Assembly: GCF_019930585.1 (NCBI RefSeq)
Contig: NZ_CP082839.1
Span: 1,736,001-1,800,000, forward strand
DNA length: 64,000 nt
Direction: 5' to 3'
DNA from: Sphingomonas nostoxanthinifaciens
GTDB lineage: Bacteria; Pseudomonadota; Alphaproteobacteria; Sphingomonadales; Sphingomonadaceae
Below the pieces are notes generated by a model. It was not told the DNA's origin, searched no databases, and saw nothing but the letters and a program-made list of their open reading frames with translations. Of this stretch, positions 35,416-46,163 are shown piece after piece. Made by a program: the position numbers and the translations under genes. Numbering within the stretch: position 1 is the stretch's first letter; the number at the start of each line of letters is the position of its first letter.

Positions 35416-37419
35416 ATGCCTAAACTTACCGTCGATGGGATCGAGGTCGAGGTGCCCGCGGGCGCGACCGTGCTGCAGGCGTGCGAAGCCGCCGGCAAGG
35501 AGATCCCGCGCTTCTGTTATCACGAGCGGCTGTCGATCGCCGGCAATTGCCGCATGTGCCTGGTCGAGGTGAAGCCCGGGCCGCCGAAGCCGCAGGCTTC
35601 GTGCGCGCTGCCCGCCGCCGACAATCAGGAAATCCGCACCGACACGCCAATGGTGAAGAAGGCGCGCGAGGGGGTGATGGAGTTCCTGCTCATCAACCAC
35701 CCGCTCGATTGCCCGATCTGCGACCAGGGCGGCGAGTGCGACCTGCAGGATCAGTCGCTCGCCTACGGGCGCGGCTTCTCGCGCTTCGGCGAGAACAAGC
35801 GAGCCGTGACCGAGAAATATATGGGCCCGATCGTCAAGACGGTCATGACCCGCTGCATCCAGTGCACGCGCTGCGTGCGCTTCGCCGAGGAAGTCGCCGG
35901 CGTCGAGGAGATCGGCGCGCTCTATCGCGGCGAGAATATGCAGATCACCTCTTATCTGGAGAAGGCGATCACGTCCGAACTGTCGGGCAACGTGGTCGAT
36001 CTCTGCCCGGTCGGCGCGCTGACCTCGAAGCCCTATGCGTTCGAAGCGCGGCCGTGGGAGCTGAAGAAGACCTTCGCGATCGACGTGATGGACGCGGTCG
36101 GCACCAACATCCGCCTCGACAGCCGCGGCCGGCAGGTGTTGCGTGCATTGCCGCGCGTCAACGAGGACGTGAACGAGGAGTGGGCGTCGGACAAGACGCG
36201 CCACGCGGTCGACGGGCTCGTCCGGCGTCGGCTCGACCGGCCCTATGTCCGCAAGGACGGCAAGCTCGTCGCCGCGAGCTGGGCCGAGGCGTTCGATGCG
36301 ATCAAGGCGGTCAATGCCGGCGCGAGCGTCGCGGCGATCGCCGGCGATCTGGTCGATTGCGAGACGATGTACGCCGCCAAGGCGCTGCTGCGGTCGTTGG
36401 GGTCGGACCTGATCGAGGGGCGCCAGACCGGGCTCGCCTACGACACGTCGAGCATCGGCGCGGTCAACTTCAACTCGACCATCGCCGGCATCGAGCTGGC
36501 GGATGCGATCCTGCTGGTGGGCTCGAACGTCCGCTGGGAAGCGCCGCTCGTCAACACGCGTATCCGCAAGGCGGTGAAGCGCGGCGCCAAGGTGTGGGCG
36601 ATCGGCCCTGAGATCGATCTGACCTATCCGGTCGAATGGCTCGGCAACGATCTCAACCTTATCGGTGCGCTTCCCGAGGCGGTGACCAAGGCGTTTGCCG
36701 ACGCGAAGGTGCCGGCGGTGATCGTCGGCGGCGGTGCGCTCAACAAGGGGCAGGGCGCATCGCTCGGCCTGGTCGAGACGCTCGGCCTGATCCGCGACGG
36801 CTGGAACGGCTATAACGTGCTCCACATGGCGGCGAGCCGCATGGGCGGGCTGATGCTCGGCTATGCGCATGACGGCGGCATCGCCGCGCTGGCGGCAAAG
36901 GCGCCGAAACTCGTCTTCCTGCTTGGCGCCGACGAGGTGGCCGAGGATCGCTTCGCCGGTGCGTTCAAGGTCTATGTCGGCCATCATGGCGATCGCGGCG
37001 CGGCGCAGGCCGACGTGATCCTGCCGGCGGCCTCCTATGCCGAGAAGAGCGGCACCTACGTCAATCTCGAGGGCCGCGTGCAGCGTGGTGACCGCGCGGT
37101 CTTCCCGCCGGGCGACGCGCGCGAGGATTGGGCGATCTTCCGGGCGCTTTCCGATGTCCTCGGCGTGACTTTGCCGTTCGATACGATCGACGCGCTGCGC
37201 GCCAAGATGATCGCCGAGGTGCCCGATCTCGGCAAGACCGGCGAGCTTGCGCGCTACGACTGGTCGGTTCCGGCGCTCGATCGCGCCGCCGCGGGCGAGA
37301 TCGGCTATCCGATCAAGGATTTCTATCTGACCAACGCGATTGCGCGCGCGAGCGACACGATGCAGCGCTGCTCGGCCGAGCTGCTGCACGGGCAGGATTT
37401 TGCGGAGGCGGCGGAGTGA
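35416..37419 (+). CDS. nuoG: NADH-quinone oxidoreductase subunit G
   Basis: 667 residues, the 75-kDa subunit. An N-terminal [2Fe-2S] domain (RFCYHERLSIAGNCRMCLVE), the His-ligated N5 site (INHPLDCPICDQGGECDLQD) and the N4 cysteines (MTRCIQCTRCVRF, NVVDLCPVGALTS) are all present. A molybdopterin-oxidoreductase-like domain follows, without molybdenum ligands, as is normal. The length fits mitochondrial-type NuoG rather than the 900-residue enterobacterial form. Confidence 0.97.
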   Translation: MPKLTVDGIEVEVPAGATVLQACEAAGKEIPRFCYHERLSIAGNCRMCLVEVKPGPPKPQASCALPAADNQEIRTDTPMVKKAREGVMEFLLINHPLDCPICDQGGECDLQDQSLAYGRGFSRFGENKRAVTEKYMGPIVKTVMTRCIQCTRCVRFAEEVAGVEEIGALYRGENMQITSYLEKAITSELSGNVVDLCPVGALTSKPYAFEARPWELKKTFAIDVMDAVGTNIRLDSRGRQVLRALPRVNEDVNEEWASDKTRHAVDGLVRRRLDRPYVRKDGKLVAASWAEAFDAIKAVNAGASVAAIAGDLVDCETMYAAKALLRSLGSDLIEGRQTGLAYDTSSIGAVNFNSTIAGIELADAILLVGSNVRWEAPLVNTRIRKAVKRGAKVWAIGPEIDLTYPVEWLGNDLNLIGALPEAVTKAFADAKVPAVIVGGGALNKGQGASLGLVETLGLIRDGWNGYNVLHMAASRMGGLMLGYAHDGGIAALAAKAPKLVFLLGADEVAEDRFAGAFKVYVGHHGDRGAAQADVILPAASYAEKSGTYVNLEGRVQRGDRAVFPPGDAREDWAIFRALSDVLGVTLPFDTIDALRAKMIAEVPDLGKTGELARYDWSVPALDRAAAGEIGYPIKDFYLTNAIARASDTMQRCSAELLHGQDFAEAAE

Positions 37420-37435
37420 TGGTTGCTGGCAACCT

Positions 37436-37552
37436 GCTCCTTCTCCCCCGTGGGGAGAAGGCTGGGATGAGGGGCGGCGACGGCGCATGGGGTGTGATCG
37501 ACTTCGGCGTGGTTCACCCTCACCCAACCCTCTCCCTCAAGGGAGAGGGCTT
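37436..37552. repeat. Two-hairpin repeat between nuoG and nuoH
   Basis: A 148-bp gap holds two strong palindromes: CCTTCTCCCC/GGGGAGAAGG (37439-37461) and CCCTCTCCC/GGGAGAGGG (37528-37549). It is a dispersed intergenic element inserted within an otherwise tightly packed operon. No T-run follows, so it may modulate mRNA stability or partial termination rather than stop transcription. Confidence 0.75.
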
Positions 37553-37567
37553 TAAGGCCCTGCGCGC

Positions 37568-38611
37568 ATGACCGCTTTCTTCCAATCGCATATCGGCTTC
37601 GGCTTCGGCTGGTTCGTCGCGACCCTGATCTGCATCCTGCTGATTGCGCTGCCGCTGATGCTGGCGGTGGCGATGATCATCTATGCCGATCGCAAGATCT
37701 GGGCGGCGATGGCGCTGCGCCGCGGCCCCAATGTGGTCGGCCCGTTCGGCCTGCTGCAGAGCTTCGCCGACGGCCTGAAGGTGTTCCTGCAGGAAACGAT
37801 CGTGCCGGCCGCCGCCAATCGCGGCCTGTTCCTGATCGCGCCGATCATCACCTTCACGGTGGCGCTCGCGGCGTGGGCGGTGATCCCGTTCGGCCCGAAC
37901 ATGGTGCTGGCCAACATCAATGTCGGCCTGCTTTACCTGCTCGCGATCAGCTCGATGGGCGTCTACGGCGTGATCCTGTCGGGCTGGGCGTCCAACTCGA
38001 AATATCCCTTCTACTCCGCCATCCGCGCCGCGGCGCAGATGGTGAGCTATGAAGTGTCGATCGGCTTCGTGCTGATCTCGGTCGTGCTGTGGACCGGCAG
38101 CTTCAACCTGTCGGCGATCGTCAACGCGCAGCGCGGGCACATCTTCCACTTCATCAACTTCTACGCGTTCAACCCGCTGCTGTTTCCGATGGCGGTGGTG
38201 TTCCTGATCTCGTCGATGGCGGAGACGCAGCGCGCCCCGTTCGACCTGACCGAGGCGGAGAGCGAGATCGTCGCCGGTTACCAGACCGAATATTCGTCGA
38301 TGAGCTTCGCGCTCTTCTGGCTCGGCGAATATGGCAACGTACTGCTGATGTGCGCGCTCAACGCCACGCTCTTCTGGGGCGGGTGGCTGCCGCCGCTCGA
38401 CATCCCGTTCCTCTACCATGTGCCGGGGATCATCTGGCTGTTCGCCAAGATCCTGTTCGGCTTCTTCGTCTTCTCGTGGGTGAAGGCGACGGTGCCGCGC
38501 TACCGTTACGACCAGCTGATGCGGCTGGGCTGGAAGATCTTCCTGCCGATGTCGCTATTCTGGGTGTTCCTGGTGTCGGGCTATCTCATGCTGACCCGTT
38601 ACGGAGTCTGA
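37568..38611 (+). CDS. nuoH: NADH-quinone oxidoreductase subunit H
   Basis: 347 residues, eight-helix membrane subunit linking the peripheral arm to the proton pumps. Signatures: [39 protein letters not shown], and the acidic quinone-site loop [20 protein letters not shown]. Confidence 0.97.
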   Translation: MTAFFQSHIGFGFGWFVATLICILLIALPLMLAVAMIIYADRKIWAAMALRRGPNVVGPFGLLQSFADGLKVFLQETIVPAAANRGLFLIAPIITFTVALAAWAVIPFGPNMVLANINVGLLYLLAISSMGVYGVILSGWASNSKYPFYSAIRAAAQMVSYEVSIGFVLISVVLWTGSFNLSAIVNAQRGHIFHFINFYAFNPLLFPMAVVFLISSMAETQRAPFDLTEAESEIVAGYQTEYSSMSFALFWLGEYGNVLLMCALNATLFWGGWLPPLDIPFLYHVPGIIWLFAKILFGFFVFSWVKATVPRYRYDQLMRLGWKIFLPMSLFWVFLVSGYLMLTRYGV

Positions 38612-38616
38612 GGACG

Positions 38617-39102
38617 ATGAGCCTCGCATATTACGTCAAGTCGTTCACCCTCTGGGAGTTCGTGAAGGCGCACGCCAAGACGCTGCGCTACTTCTTCAAG
38701 AAGAAGGCGACGATCAACTATCCGTTCGAGAAGAACCCGCTCTCGCCCCGCTTCCGCGGCGAGCATGCGCTGCGTCGCTATCCGAACGGCGAGGAACGCT
38801 GCATCGCGTGCAAATTGTGCGAGGCCGTGTGCCCCGCGCAGGCGATCACGATCGAAGCCGAGCCGCGCGACGACGGCAGCCGCCGCACGACGCGCTACGA
38901 CATCGACATGACCAAGTGCATCTTCTGCGGCTTCTGCCAGGAAGCGTGCCCGGTCGACGCGATCGTCGAAGGCCCGAACTTCGAATATTCGACCGAGACG
39001 CGCGAGGAGCTGATCTACGACAAGGCCAAGCTCATCGCCAACGGCGACCGGTGGGAACGGGCGATCGCCCAGAACCTTGCCGCCGATGCACCCTACCGTT
39101 AA
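38617..39102 (+). CDS. nuoI: NADH-quinone oxidoreductase subunit I
   Basis: 161 residues with two ferredoxin-type [4Fe-4S] motifs, [12 protein letters not shown] and [12 protein letters not shown] (clusters N6a and N6b). The N-terminal amphipathic helix ([15 protein letters not shown]) anchors it on the membrane. It starts five bases after the nuoH stop. Confidence 0.97.
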   Translation: MSLAYYVKSFTLWEFVKAHAKTLRYFFKKKATINYPFEKNPLSPRFRGEHALRRYPNGEERCIACKLCEAVCPAQAITIEAEPRDDGSRRTTRYDIDMTKCIFCGFCQEACPVDAIVEGPNFEYSTETREELIYDKAKLIANGDRWERAIAQNLAADAPYR

Positions 39103-39138
39103 GCCGCGCACCGAATCCCTGGGGGCACCAATCCAGCC

Positions 39139-39753
39139 GTGATCCAGATCCTAGCCTTCTACCTGTTCGCGGCGGTGACCGTACTGTCGGGCATATTGTG
39201 CGTGACAGGGCGCAATCCCGTTCATTCGGTCATGTGGCTGATCCTCGCCTTCTTCAACGCGGCGGGGCTGATGGTCTTGGTCGGCGCCGAGTTCATCGCG
39301 ATGCTGCTCGTCATCGTCTATGTCGGTGCGGTCGCGGTGCTGTTCCTGTTCGTTGTGATGATGCTCGACATCGACTTCGCCGAACTACGCTCGGGCTTCG
39401 CGCGCTACCTGCCGCTCGGCCTGGCGCTGGTCGCGCTGCTGGCGGGCGAGATCATCTTCGCGACGAGTGCATGGAATGCCGGCGGGATCGAGCTGGCGCG
39501 TATCGCGCCGACGCCCGACGCGGCGAGCGTCCCCAACATCCAGGCGCTCGGCATCCTCATCTACACGCGCTACCTCTACATCTTCGAGGGCGCGGGCCTG
39601 GTGCTGCTGGTCGCGCTGATCGGCGCGATCGTGCTGACGCACCGCAAGCGCGGCGACGTCCGCCACCAGCGCATCTCCGACCAGAATCGCCGGCGCCCGC
39701 AGGATGCCACCCGCAACGTGCGGCCGACGATCGGCCAGGGGGTCGAGCTGTGA
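39139..39753 (+). CDS. nuoJ: NADH-quinone oxidoreductase subunit J
   Basis: 204 residues, five-helix membrane subunit. [20 protein letters not shown] and [20 protein letters not shown], containing the pi-bulge helix TMH3, are typical. A basic C-terminal tail ([20 protein letters not shown]) faces the cytoplasm. GTG start; the stop overlaps the nuoK GTG. Confidence 0.96.
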   Translation: MIQILAFYLFAAVTVLSGILCVTGRNPVHSVMWLILAFFNAAGLMVLVGAEFIAMLLVIVYVGAVAVLFLFVVMMLDIDFAELRSGFARYLPLGLALVALLAGEIIFATSAWNAGGIELARIAPTPDAASVPNIQALGILIYTRYLYIFEGAGLVLLVALIGAIVLTHRKRGDVRHQRISDQNRRRPQDATRNVRPTIGQGVEL

Positions 39754-40055
39754 TCGGTCTGAACCATTTCCTCGCCGTTTCCGCGATCCTGTTTGTGACG
39801 GGCGTGTTCGGCATCTTCATCAACCGGAAGAACCTGATCATCATCCTGATGGCGATCGAGCTCATCCTGTTGAGCGTGAACATCAACCTCGTCGCCTTCT
39901 CGGCCTATCTGCACGATCTGGTCGGACAGGTGTTCGCGATGTTCGTGCTGACCGTCGCGGCGGGCGAGGCCGCGATCGGCCTTGCCATCCTCGTCATCTA
40001 TTTCCGTGGCCGCGGCACCATCGCGGTCGACGACGTCAACCGGATGAAGGGGTGA
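39750..40055 (+). CDS. nuoK: NADH-quinone oxidoreductase subunit K
   Basis: 101 residues, three helices related to MnhC. The two conserved membrane glutamates of the proton path are in [20 protein letters not shown] and [17 protein letters not shown] start at 39750 in a GTGA overlap with nuoJ. Confidence 0.96.
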   Translation: MIGLNHFLAVSAILFVTGVFGIFINRKNLIIILMAIELILLSVNINLVAFSAYLHDLVGQVFAMFVLTVAAGEAAIGLAILVIYFRGRGTIAVDDVNRMKG

Positions 40056-40065
40056 TCCGCCTCCA

Positions 40066-42207
40066 ATGATCACGCTCCTCGTCTTCCTGCCGCTGCTCGC
40101 CGCGATCATCGCCGGCCTGGGCAATCGCGCGATCGGCAACGTGCCGGCCAAGATCGTCACCACCGGCGCGCTGTTCGTATCGTGCGGCATCGCCTGGACG
40201 ATCTTCCCCGGCTATCTCGCGGGCACGTCGCAGCCTTATGTCGCGCACGTTCTGAAGTTCATCGCCTCGGGCAATTTGCAGGTCGACTGGGCGCTGCGCG
40301 TCGACACGCTCACCGCGGTGATGCTGGTGGTGGTGACGAGCGTCTCGGCGCTCGTCCACCTCTACAGCTGGGGCTATATGGCGGAGGATCCGTCGCAGCC
40401 GCGCTTCTTCGCTTACCTTTCGCTGTTCACCTTCGCGATGCTGATGCTGGTGACCAGCGACAGCCTGATCCAGATGTTCTTCGGCTGGGAAGGCGTCGGC
40501 CTCGCCTCCTACCTGCTGATCGGCTTCTGGTATGAGAAGCCGTCGGCGCAGAAGGCGGCGATCAAGGCGTTCGTGGTCAATCGCGTCGGCGATTTCGGCT
40601 TCTCGCTCGGCATCTTCGGCACCTTCCTCGTGTTCGGCACCGTCTCGATCCCGACCATCCTCGGCATGGCGCCGCAGATGGCGGGGACGACGATCGGCTT
40701 CCTCGGCTGCCGCGTCGACACGATGACCCTGCTCTGCCTGCTGCTGTTCATCGGTGCGATGGGCAAGTCGGCGCAGCTCGGTCTGCACGTCTGGCTGCCG
40801 GACGCGATGGAAGGCCCGACCCCGGTCTCCGCGCTGATCCACGCCGCGACGATGGTCACGGCGGGCGTGTTCATGGTGTGCCGCCTGTCGCCGATGTTCG
40901 AGATGAGCCCGACCGCGCTGACCGTGGTCACCTATGTCGGCGCCGCGACCTGCCTGTTCGCGGCGACGGTCGGCACGGTGCAGACCGACATCAAGCGCGT
41001 GATCGCCTATTCGACCTGTTCGCAGCTCGGCTACATGTTCTTCGCCGCCGGCGTCGGCGCCTATGGCGCGGCGATGTTCCACCTGTTCACGCACGCTTTC
41101 TTCAAGGCGCTGCTGTTCCTCGGTGCGGGCTCGGTGATCCACGCGATGCACCACGAGCAGGACATGCGCTTCTATGGCGGCCTGCGGAAATCGATCCCGA
41201 TCACCTTCTTCGCGATGATGGCGGGCACGCTCGCGATCACCGGCGTCGGCATCGAGGATCTGTTCGGCTTTGCGGGCTTCTATTCGAAGGACGCGATCAT
41301 CGAGGCGGCTTACGCGCGCGGCACCACTGCCGGCGGCATCGCCTTCATCGTCGGCGTGACGGCGGCATTGCTGACCAGCTTCTATTCGTGGCGCCTGGTG
41401 TTCCTGACCTTCTTTGGCCAGCCGCGCTGGGCGGGTTCGGAGCATATCCAGCATGCGGTGCACGACGCGCATGGTCACGACCATGACCACGCGCACGATC
41501 ACGGCCACGCACATGATCACGATCATGCCGCGCACGATCACGCGGACACGCACGCCGTCGCTCACGCGCACGACGCGCCGGACGAGGGCGCCGGATCGGA
41601 GCCTGCCGTCGATACGCGCGGTGCCGAGGACATGCCGAAGGGCACTGCGGGCTATCACCCGCACGAAAGCCCGCTGGTCATGCTGATCCCGCTGATCGTG
41701 CTCAGCATCGGCGCGGTGTTCGCCGGCTTCGTCTTCGCGACCCCGTTCATCGGCGCGGGCGGCTCGGCCTTCTGGCGCGGCAGCCTCGTCTTCAACGCCG
41801 AGTTCATGGAGGCGGTCGAGCATGTGCCGTTCCTCGCCAAGATGGCGGCGACGTTCGTGATGCTGGCGGGCTTCGTGATCGCCTTGTGGGCTTACATGCT
41901 GGATCGCACCGTCCCGGCGCGTTTCGCCGCGACCTTCAACGGACTGTACAAGTTCCTGTTGAACAAGTGGTATTTCGACGAGCTCTACGACATCCTGTTC
42001 GTCCGCCCGGCCTTTGCGCTTGGCCGCTTCCTGTGGACCAAGGGCGATCAGGGGACGATCGACCGCTTCGGGCCGAACGGTGCCGCGGCGGTGGTCGAGT
42101 TCGGCAGCCGCATCAGCCACCGGCTCCAGTCGGGTTATGTCTACACCTATGCGTTGGTGATGCTGCTCGGCCTGGCTGCCGCCGCCACCTGGGCCATGGC
42201 GGTATGA
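40066..42207 (+). CDS. nuoL: NADH-quinone oxidoreductase subunit L with a His-rich insertion
   Basis: 713 residues, an antiporter-like proton-pumping subunit. The core antiporter block includes the essential Glu and Lys sites in [40 protein letters not shown] and [16 protein letters not shown]. The C-terminal lateral helix follows. Between about residues 459 and 503 lies an insertion with 18 His in 44 residues ([20 protein letters not shown]), followed by an acidic linker, placed in the loop after the [14 protein letters not shown] helix. Such histidine stretches bind divalent metals in other proteins; a role here is unproven. Confidence 0.96.
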   Translation: MITLLVFLPLLAAIIAGLGNRAIGNVPAKIVTTGALFVSCGIAWTIFPGYLAGTSQPYVAHVLKFIASGNLQVDWALRVDTLTAVMLVVVTSVSALVHLYSWGYMAEDPSQPRFFAYLSLFTFAMLMLVTSDSLIQMFFGWEGVGLASYLLIGFWYEKPSAQKAAIKAFVVNRVGDFGFSLGIFGTFLVFGTVSIPTILGMAPQMAGTTIGFLGCRVDTMTLLCLLLFIGAMGKSAQLGLHVWLPDAMEGPTPVSALIHAATMVTAGVFMVCRLSPMFEMSPTALTVVTYVGAATCLFAATVGTVQTDIKRVIAYSTCSQLGYMFFAAGVGAYGAAMFHLFTHAFFKALLFLGAGSVIHAMHHEQDMRFYGGLRKSIPITFFAMMAGTLAITGVGIEDLFGFAGFYSKDAIIEAAYARGTTAGGIAFIVGVTAALLTSFYSWRLVFLTFFGQPRWAGSEHIQHAVHDAHGHDHDHAHDHGHAHDHDHAAHDHADTHAVAHAHDAPDEGAGSEPAVDTRGAEDMPKGTAGYHPHESPLVMLIPLIVLSIGAVFAGFVFATPFIGAGGSAFWRGSLVFNAEFMEAVEHVPFLAKMAATFVMLAGFVIALWAYMLDRTVPARFAATFNGLYKFLLNKWYFDELYDILFVRPAFALGRFLWTKGDQGTIDRFGPNGAAAVVEFGSRISHRLQSGYVYTYALVMLLGLAAAATWAMAV

Positions 42208-42229
42208 TCGGACGCGCGCTTTACTCTGC

Positions 42230-42323
42230 CGTCATCCCGGCGAAGGTCGAGATCCAAGACGGAGACTCGCTCTCGATCCGAGGGTTCATCGCAACCTTGA
42301 TCCCGGCCTGCGCCGGGATGACG
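42230..42323. repeat. Intergenic element with perfect inverted ends between nuoL and nuoM
   Basis: CGTCATCCCGGCG (42230-42242) is exactly inverted as CGCCGGGATGACG (42311-42323), giving a 94-bp element in a 129-bp gap. This end sequence is typical of a widespread sphingomonad intergenic repeat. No coding capacity. Confidence 0.8.
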
Positions 42324-42336
42324 AAGAATTGAAGAT

Positions 42337-43872
42337 ATGAACCAGCTCGGCTTCCCCATCCTCACTTTGCTCATCGCGATCCCGACCTTTGCGGCGATCG
42401 CCTGCCTGTTCGCCGACGCCAAGGCGGCGCGCTGGATCGCGCTCGCCGCGACCCTGCTCGATTTCGCGCTGGGGATCGTGCTGTGGCTCGGTTACCAGGT
42501 CGGCGGCGACCAGTGGCAGTTCGTCGAGAATGTGCCGCTGTTCGGGCGCTTTGCCTGGGCGCTGGGCATCGACGGCATCGCGCTGATGCTGATCGAGCTG
42601 TCGGTGTTCCTGATGCCGCTCTGCATCCTGGCGAGCTGGAAATCGATCGAGAAGCGCGTTCCCGAATATATGGCGGCGCTGCTGCTGATCGAGACGCTGA
42701 TGCTCGGCGTGTTCATGGCGCAGGATCTGTTCCTGTTTTACATCTTCTTCGAAGCCGGCCTGATCCCGATGTATCTGCTGATCGGCATCTGGGGTGGGCA
42801 GGACCGCATCTACGCGAGCTACAAATTCTTCCTCTACACATTGCTCGGCTCGCTGCTGATGCTGATCGCGATGCTGTGGATGGCGAACTTTGCCAATTCG
42901 ACCAGCATCCCCGTGCTGATGCTGACCGATTTCCCGGTGCGTGCGCAGACGTGGCTGTTCCTCGCTTTCTTCGCCAGCTTCGCGGTGAAGATGCCGATGT
43001 GGCCGGTCCACACCTGGCTGCCCGATGCGCACGTGCAGGCGCCGACGGCGGGATCGGTGATCCTGGCGGGCGTGCTGCTGAAGATGGGCGGCTACGGCTT
43101 CATCCGTTTCTCGCTGCCGATGTTCCCCGAGGCGTCGGCGCAGCTGTTCTGGCTGGTCGCCATGCTGTCGGGCATCGCGATCGTCTACACCAGCCTCGTC
43201 GCGCTGGTGCAGCACGACATGAAGAAGCTGATCGCTTATTCGTCGGTCGCGCACATGGCGTTCGTCACGTTCGGCCTGTTCGCCTTCAACCGGCAGGGGA
43301 TCGAGGGCGGCCTGATGGTGATGCTCGGCCACGGCCTCGTCTCGGGCGCGCTCTTCCTGTGCGTCGGCGTGGTCTATGATCGCCTGCACACCCGCGAGAT
43401 TGCGCGCTACGGCGGGCTCGCCAACAACATGCCGCGCTACGCTCTGTTCTTCATGCTGTTCACGATGGCGTCGGTCGGCCTGCCCGGCACGTCGAACTTC
43501 GTCGGCGAGTTCCTGAGCATGATGGGCATTTACGGCGCATCGACTTGGGCGGCGTTCGTCGCGACGACCGGCATCATCCTCGGCGCGGCCTACATGCTCT
43601 ATCTCTACCGTCGCGTGGTGCAGGGTCCGCTCGACAAGCCCGACGTGGCGGCGATGACCGACCTGTCGGCGCGCGAGCTGGTGATTCTGATCCCGGTCGC
43701 GCTCGCAGTATTGTGGATGGGCGTCTATCCGGAGAGCTTCATGGCGCCGATGCGCAAGGATGTAGGCGTCGTGCTGGCGCGGGTCGATCGTGCATGGCCG
43801 GGCGGCGACAGCCGACTGGCGAAGAATGGCAAGCCGGTGACGTTTGCCGCTTCGACGGAGGCCGGCCGATGA
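42337..43872 (+). CDS. nuoM: NADH-quinone oxidoreductase subunit M
   Basis: 511 residues, second antiporter-like pump. Visible marks are [20 protein letters not shown] (essential Glu), [20 protein letters not shown] (Lys) and the discontinuous-helix segment after [20 protein letters not shown]. About 14 helices. Its stop overlaps nuoN by four bases. Confidence 0.97.
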   Translation: MNQLGFPILTLLIAIPTFAAIACLFADAKAARWIALAATLLDFALGIVLWLGYQVGGDQWQFVENVPLFGRFAWALGIDGIALMLIELSVFLMPLCILASWKSIEKRVPEYMAALLLIETLMLGVFMAQDLFLFYIFFEAGLIPMYLLIGIWGGQDRIYASYKFFLYTLLGSLLMLIAMLWMANFANSTSIPVLMLTDFPVRAQTWLFLAFFASFAVKMPMWPVHTWLPDAHVQAPTAGSVILAGVLLKMGGYGFIRFSLPMFPEASAQLFWLVAMLSGIAIVYTSLVALVQHDMKKLIAYSSVAHMAFVTFGLFAFNRQGIEGGLMVMLGHGLVSGALFLCVGVVYDRLHTREIARYGGLANNMPRYALFFMLFTMASVGLPGTSNFVGEFLSMMGIYGASTWAAFVATTGIILGAAYMLYLYRRVVQGPLDKPDVAAMTDLSARELVILIPVALAVLWMGVYPESFMAPMRKDVGVVLARVDRAWPGGDSRLAKNGKPVTFAASTEAGR

Positions 43873-45305
43873 GCGGCTCGCTCTGGGCGACGATGCCCGA
43901 ACTGATCCTCTCGGTCGGCGCGCTGCTGCTGCTGCTGGTCGCCGCTTGGGCCGGTGACGGCGCGACCAAGGCGATCAGCTGGGCGTCGGTCGCGTTGCTG
44001 GCGCTGTCGGCATTCTCGCTGTTGGGCCCCGCGGGCCATGCCGGCGTGGCGTTCGACGGCCTCTATCGCGCCGATAGCTTCGCCGCATTCGCCAAGGTGT
44101 TGATCGATGCGGCCGCGGCGGTCTCGATCATCGCCGCGCCGCGCTGGTTCGAGCGCGGCGGCGTGTTGCGTGCCGAATATCCCATTCTGATCCTGCTGTC
44201 CTCGGTCGGCATGGGCATGATGGTGTCGGCGGCCGACCTGCTCACCCTCTATGTTGGGCTCGAGCTGCAGAGCCTCGCGGCCTATGTGCTGGCGAGCTTC
44301 ATGCGGCGCGATCTGCGCTCGGCCGAGGCGGGGCTGAAATATTTCATCCTCGGCGCGCTCGCGAGCGGTATCCTGCTCTACGGCATCGCCTTGCTCTACG
44401 GCTTTTCGGGTACGACCCAGTTCGACGGCATCAGCGCGGGTATCGCCGCCAACGGGCTCGGCATGGGCCTGCTGTTCGGCCTCGTCTTCACGCTGGCCGG
44501 GCTCATCTTCAAGATCGCGGCGGTGCCGTTCCACATGTGGACGCCCGACGTGTACGAAGGCGCGCCGACCCCGGTCACCGCCTTCTTCGCGTCGGCACCC
44601 AAGGTGGCGGCGATGGCCTTGCTGGTGCGCGTCGGTGTCGAGGCGCTTGGGCCGGCGAGCGACGCGTGGCGTCAGGTGATGGTGTTCTGCGCGCTCGCCT
44701 CGACCATCCTCGGCGGCGTCGCGGCGATCGGCCAGAAGAATATGAAGCGGCTGCTGGCTTACTCCTCGATCAACAATGTCGGCTTCGCGCTGATGGGCTT
44801 GATCCCGGGGACGCGCGAGGGCGTCGCCTCGGTGCTGACCTACATGACGGTCTACGTCATCATGACCTTGGGCTCGTTCCTGTGCGTGATGCGGATGCGC
44901 AATGCCGACGGCCACCCGGTCGAGGATATCGCCGCGCTCTCCGGCCTGTCGCGCACGCGCCCGGCGCTGGCGGCGGCGCTGGCGATGTTCATGTTCAGCC
45001 TCGCCGGCATCCCGCCGCTCTTCGGCTTCTGGCCCAAGTTCGTGGTGTTCGATGCTTTGGTCCGGTTCGGCATGTGGCCGCTGGCGGCGATCGGCATCAC
45101 CACCTCGGTGATCGGCGCCTTCTACTATCTCAGCATCGTCAAGCGGATGTATTTCGACGATCCCGCCCCGGCGTTCGCGCCGGCCGAGGGCAAGGTCGAG
45201 AGCGGGCTGATCGTGCTGGCGGTGGCGGCGATCTCGCCGCTCGGCTACCTCGCCATCCCGTTCTTGGGTGCGGCGTCCCTGGCGGCGGCGAGCGCGCTGT
45301 TCTGA
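43869..45305 (+). CDS. nuoN: NADH-quinone oxidoreductase subunit N
   Basis: 478 residues, third antiporter-like pump. The family blocks are [60 protein letters not shown] and [19 protein letters not shown]. It closes the nuo operon, with birA starting 26 bp later on the same strand. Confidence 0.97.
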   Translation: MSGSLWATMPELILSVGALLLLLVAAWAGDGATKAISWASVALLALSAFSLLGPAGHAGVAFDGLYRADSFAAFAKVLIDAAAAVSIIAAPRWFERGGVLRAEYPILILLSSVGMGMMVSAADLLTLYVGLELQSLAAYVLASFMRRDLRSAEAGLKYFILGALASGILLYGIALLYGFSGTTQFDGISAGIAANGLGMGLLFGLVFTLAGLIFKIAAVPFHMWTPDVYEGAPTPVTAFFASAPKVAAMALLVRVGVEALGPASDAWRQVMVFCALASTILGGVAAIGQKNMKRLLAYSSINNVGFALMGLIPGTREGVASVLTYMTVYVIMTLGSFLCVMRMRNADGHPVEDIAALSGLSRTRPALAAALAMFMFSLAGIPPLFGFWPKFVVFDALVRFGMWPLAAIGITTSVIGAFYYLSIVKRMYFDDPAPAFAPAEGKVESGLIVLAVAAISPLGYLAIPFLGAASLAAASALF

Positions 45306-45330
45306 CGATGACGCCGGGCCGGAGGCCCGT

Positions 45331-46035
45331 GTGACGATCGCGGTCGTCGCCGAGACCGGCTCGACCAATGCCGACCTGCTGGAGGCAGCGGCGGCGGGTG
45401 CGCTCGAGGGCACGTGGCTTCGGGCCGAGCGGCAGAGCGGCGGGCGCGGTCGGCTCGGGCGGGTGTGGCAGTCGCCGCCGGGCAATCTCTACGCCAGCAC
45501 GATCGTCCGGCTGGGCATGGCCGATCCGCCGGCGCCGGAGCTGGCGCTGGTTGCGGGCGTGGCGCTGCACGACGCTGCGAGCACCTTTGCCGATGGTGGG
45601 GCGATCAGGCTCAAATGGCCCAACGACCTGACCGCGGATGGCGCGAAGCTGGCCGGTATTCTCGTCGAGCGGACCGGCGATGCGCTGGTGATCGGTTTTG
45701 GGGTCAACCTCGCCCACCATCCCGAGGGGCTCGACCGACCGGTGACCAGCCTGCTTGCGCTGTCGGGGACAGCGCCGCCGCCCGACGACTTCGCCACGAG
45801 GCTGCGTGACGCGCTCGCGCGCTGGGTGGCGCGCTGGCGTGGGGAGGGGTTCGCGTCGGTACGTGCGGCGTGGTTGGAGCGCGCGCATCCGCTGGGCACG
45901 CCACTCCGCGCTGCGACCGCGGCGGGGACGGTAGAGGGCGCGTTTGGTGGGCTTTCCGCGGATGGCGCCCTGCGTCTGGTTCTCGCGGATGGTAGTCTAG
46001 AAGAGGTGCGGGCGGGCGACGTCTTCCTCGTCTAG
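45331..46035 (+). CDS. birA: Biotin-[acetyl-CoA-carboxylase] ligase
   Basis: 234 residues, the catalytic-only form without the N-terminal DNA-binding domain of E. coli BirA. ETGSTNADL, the biotinyl-AMP loop QSGGRGRLGRVWQSPPGNLY, and RLKWPNDLTADGAKLAGILV are diagnostic. It attaches biotin to carboxyl-carrier proteins. GTG start at 45331. birA after nuoN is a common alphaproteobacterial order, but the usual next gene (pantothenate kinase coaX) is missing here. Confidence 0.93.
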   Translation: MTIAVVAETGSTNADLLEAAAAGALEGTWLRAERQSGGRGRLGRVWQSPPGNLYASTIVRLGMADPPAPELALVAGVALHDAASTFADGGAIRLKWPNDLTADGAKLAGILVERTGDALVIGFGVNLAHHPEGLDRPVTSLLALSGTAPPPDDFATRLRDALARWVARWRGEGFASVRAAWLERAHPLGTPLRAATAAGTVEGAFGGLSADGALRLVLADGSLEEVRAGDVFLV

Positions 46036-46041
46036 CCACGC

Positions 46042-46120
46042 CGTGCTCCTGCGCAGGCAGGAGCCTAAGGCTCTGGAACGCAATGCTCGCCGCGCCGAGG
46101 CTCCCGCTTGCGCAGGAGCC
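46042..46120. repeat. CTCCTGCG-type palindromic element between convergent genes
   Basis: Starts CGTGCTCCTGCGCAGGCAGG and ends CTTGCGCAGGAGCC, forming nested hairpins between birA and the convergent TonB-like gene. Related to the element at 52591-52691. Confidence 0.75.
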
Positions 46121-46163
46121 AAGGGTGGCGAAAGCGGGCGTGACGAACTCGCTAGGAACGCCC

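Noticed and set aside
41461..41580. CAC/GAT-rich tandem repeat as a CRISPR or VNTR array
   Set aside because: It is an in-frame His/Asp coding stretch within nuoL with irregular units and no spacers.
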